Shown here: piece after piece, positions 62,278 to 64,000 of the stretch
Numbering within the stretch: the first letter of the stretch is position 1
Layout of the letters: every line of letters begins with the position of its first letter
Origin: Streptomyces sp. HUAS MG91
GTDB taxonomy: Bacteria > Actinomycetota > Actinomycetes > Streptomycetales > Streptomycetaceae
Direction: 5' to 3'
Assembly (NCBI RefSeq): GCF_040529335.1
Contig: NZ_CP159534.1
Location: forward strand, 3,162,001 to 3,226,000
DNA length: 64,000 bases
The notes under the pieces: model-generated
What the model was told of the DNA's origin: nothing
What the model saw: the letters and a program-made list of their open reading frames with translations, nothing else
Databases searched by the model: none
Position numbers and translations under genes: made by a program

Positions 62278-64000
62278 ATGACGTCGACGCCGACGGGTGC
62301 CCGCGGGCAGTTCGACCCGTCCGAGACGACCCAGCTGCGGGTGCCACCGCACCGCACCGGCGGCTTCAAGCGAATAAAGAAGAGCCTGCCGCGCTACGAC
62401 TACGAGCACTACAGCCGGCTCGCCGGGCCCCTCACCCAGCCCGACCCGAGCAAGCCGTACACGGTGCAGTACCGCTCACTGCTCTCGCAGGAGCCGCACC
62501 GGATCCGCGCGGCGCTCATGCTGGGCGCGGCCCCGCTGCTCTCGCTCGTGCTGCTGTTCTGGCTGCTCCAGCCCGAGCACTGGACCGAGCGCGACTACGT
62601 GAAGTACGACTTCCTGCCCGCGCTCGACATCGTCATGCTCGTCGCGATCGGCCTGATCGAGCTCTTCCGCTGCATGAACGTCCTGTCGAACGCGCACGCG
62701 ACGCTCGTCGCCCGGGACCCGATCCCGGTGGTGCCCGAGACCGGCACGAGAGTGGCGTTCCTGACCTCGTTCGTGCCCGGCAAGGAGCCGATCGAGATGG
62801 TGACGAAGACCCTGGAGGCGGCGGTCAAGCTCCGCCACCGGGGCCTTCTTCACGTCTGGCTCCTCGACGAGGGCGACGACCCCGAGGTCAAGGAGGTCTG
62901 CGCACGGCTCGGCGTGCACCACTTCTCCCGCAAGGGCGTCGCGAAGTGGAACCAGGCGAAGGGCCCGCACCGCGCGAAGACCAAGCACGGCAACTACAAC
63001 GCCTGGCTGGACGCGCACGGCGACGACTACGACTTCTTCGCCTCGGTCGACACCGACCACGTCCCGATGCCCAACTACCTGGAGCGGATGCTCGGCTTCT
63101 TCCGCGACCCGAACGTCGGATTCGTCATCGGCCCCCAGGTGTACGGCAATTACGACAACTTCGTCACCAAGGCCGCCGAGTCCCAGCAGTTCCTCTTCCA
63201 CGCGCTGATCCAGCGCGCGGGCAACCGCTACGGCTCACCCATGTTCGTCGGCACGTCGAACGCGGTGCGCATCAGCGCGCTCAAGCAGATCGGCGGCCTG
63301 TACGACTCGATCACCGAGGACATGGCGACCGGCTTCGAGATCCACCGCCACAAGAACCCGGCGACGGGCAAGAAGTGGCGCTCGGTGTACACGCCGGACG
63401 TGCTGGCCGTGGGCGAGGGCCCCAGCGCCTGGACGGACTTCTTCACGCAGCAGATGCGCTGGTCGCGCGGGACGTACGAGACGATCCTCAAGCAGTACTG
63501 GAAGGGCTTCTTCACGCTCCCGCCGAGCAAGCTCTTCAACTACACGATGATGATCATCTTCTACCCGATGGCCGCCATGAACTGGATTCTGGCGGCGCTG
63601 AGTTGCGCCCTGTTCCTGGGCCTGGGCGCCTCGGGTGTGAACATCGACCCGACGGTCTGGCTGATGCTGTACGGCAACGCCTCGGCGCTCCAGATCGGCC
63701 TCTACATCTGGAACCGCCGGCACAACGTCTCGCCGCACGAGCCCGAGGGCTCCGGCGGTGTGGCCGGTATGGTCATGTCCGCGCTGTCCGCGCCGCTGTA
63801 CGCGAAGGCGCTCATCGACTCGCTGCTGCGCCGCAAGAGCAAGTTCGTCGTGACCCCGAAGGGCGACTCGGCCAGCCCCGACCGGTGGTTCGGGACCTTC
63901 CGCTACCACTGGTACTTCATCGTCATCTTCGCCGCGTCGATCACGGCCGGCTTCGTCCTCGGGCACGCGCACCCGGCGATGATCACCTGGGCCTGCTTCG
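62278..64000 (+). CDS. cslA: CslA, cellulose-synthase-like glycosyltransferase (3' end outside window)
   Basis: 574 residues visible and still open at the window edge. Processive GT2 enzyme at hyphal tips, expected to make a beta-glucan from a UDP-sugar. Two N-terminal helices (LMLGAAPLLSLVLLFWLL and ALDIVMLVAIGLIELF) precede the catalytic domain with LDEGDD, the DxD in SVDTDHVP, TED in SITEDMATG and QQMRWSRG (QxxRW). Further membrane helices follow. ATG at 62278 follows GGGGGGA. In S. coelicolor cslA is followed by glxA; that gene would lie beyond the edge. Confidence 0.93.
   Translation, partial: MTSTPTGARGQFDPSETTQLRVPPHRTGGFKRIKKSLPRYDYEHYSRLAGPLTQPDPSKPYTVQYRSLLSQEPHRIRAALMLGAAPLLSLVLLFWLLQPEHWTERDYVKYDFLPALDIVMLVAIGLIELFRCMNVLSNAHATLVARDPIPVVPETGTRVAFLTSFVPGKEPIEMVTKTLEAAVKLRHRGLLHVWLLDEGDDPEVKEVCARLGVHHFSRKGVAKWNQAKGPHRAKTKHGNYNAWLDAHGDDYDFFASVDTDHVPMPNYLERMLGFFRDPNVGFVIGPQVYGNYDNFVTKAAESQQFLFHALIQRAGNRYGSPMFVGTSNAVRISALKQIGGLYDSITEDMATGFEIHRHKNPATGKKWRSVYTPDVLAVGEGPSAWTDFFTQQMRWSRGTYETILKQYWKGFFTLPPSKLFNYTMMIIFYPMAAMNWILAALSCALFLGLGASGVNIDPTVWLMLYGNASALQIGLYIWNRRHNVSPHEPEGSGGVAGMVMSALSAPLYAKALIDSLLRRKSKFVVTPKGDSASPDRWFGTFRYHWYFIVIFAASITAGFVLGHAHPAMITWACF

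Overview
The window is a stretch of Streptomyces chromosome. The DNA is very GC-rich with GC-saturated third codon positions. It carries a desferrioxamine operon, the developmental regulator adpA with its TTA codon, a CebR/ceb cellobiose locus, cdgA and the cslA polar-glucan locus. From memory (not checked by search), the gene order follows the S. coelicolor core chromosome from about SCO2782 (desA) to SCO2836 (cslA). This is therefore mostly vertically inherited backbone, with a few accessory scars around tRNA-Lys genes.

Layout. 1-4.7 kb: desABCD siderophore operon, with desA cut by the window edge. 4.8-11.9 kb: a DUF4429 protein, an exported metallophosphoesterase, a small conserved protein, glmS, an acetate-type transporter, a universal stress protein and a small membrane protein. 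12.3-14.5 kb: adpA, orn and tRNA-His. 14.8-21.6 kb: a methyltransferase, then cebR and cebEFG-bglC (cello-oligosaccharide import and hydrolysis) with two CebR boxes. 21.7-26.8 kb: two tandem aspartate/alanine antiporters and aspartate 4-decarboxylase. 26.9-30.6 kb: a secreted CBM2-GH18 chitinase and a two-component system. 30.7-36.2 kb: small exported and cytosolic proteins, an XRE-TPR regulator, a phosphoglycerate-mutase-like phosphatase and a PAP2 membrane enzyme. 36.2-40.3 kb: a three-gene operon of a Cas4/Dna2-type four-cysteine nuclease, an unknown protein and a Upf1/Dna2-type SF1 helicase. 40.5-46.3 kb: small proteins, the first tRNA-Lys, an M6-type protease, cdgA (c-di-GMP turnover) and a flavin oxidoreductase. 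46.5-55.6 kb: a catabolic/transport cluster with two maleate-isomerase/EutA-like enzymes, a 2-hydroxyacid dehydrogenase, an amidase, a DUF3830 protein, an EhuBCDA-type ABC importer and an IclR regulator. 55.6-58.0 kb: the second tRNA-Lys, an acyl-CoA synthetase and a DUF3592 protein. 58.1-64.0 kb: a DasR-site-preceded LPMO, an SPFH protein coupled to an NlpC/P60-like peptidoglycan protein, the third tRNA-Lys with a duplicated 3' half, and cslA, cut by the window edge.

How the parts fit. Several blocks handle polysaccharide: cellobiose uptake, chitin attack, and synthesis or processing of the hyphal-tip glucan (cslA, LPMO). Their operators (CebR boxes, a DasR-type site) are readable in the DNA. 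The most system-like unexplained unit is the split Dna2-like nuclease/helicase operon. Other unusual features are a family of dispersed intergenic hairpin repeats, an att-like duplication of the tRNA-Lys 3' half, twin copies of one 17-bp palindromic motif, and a EutA-like enzyme whose second catalytic cysteine has become aspartate.
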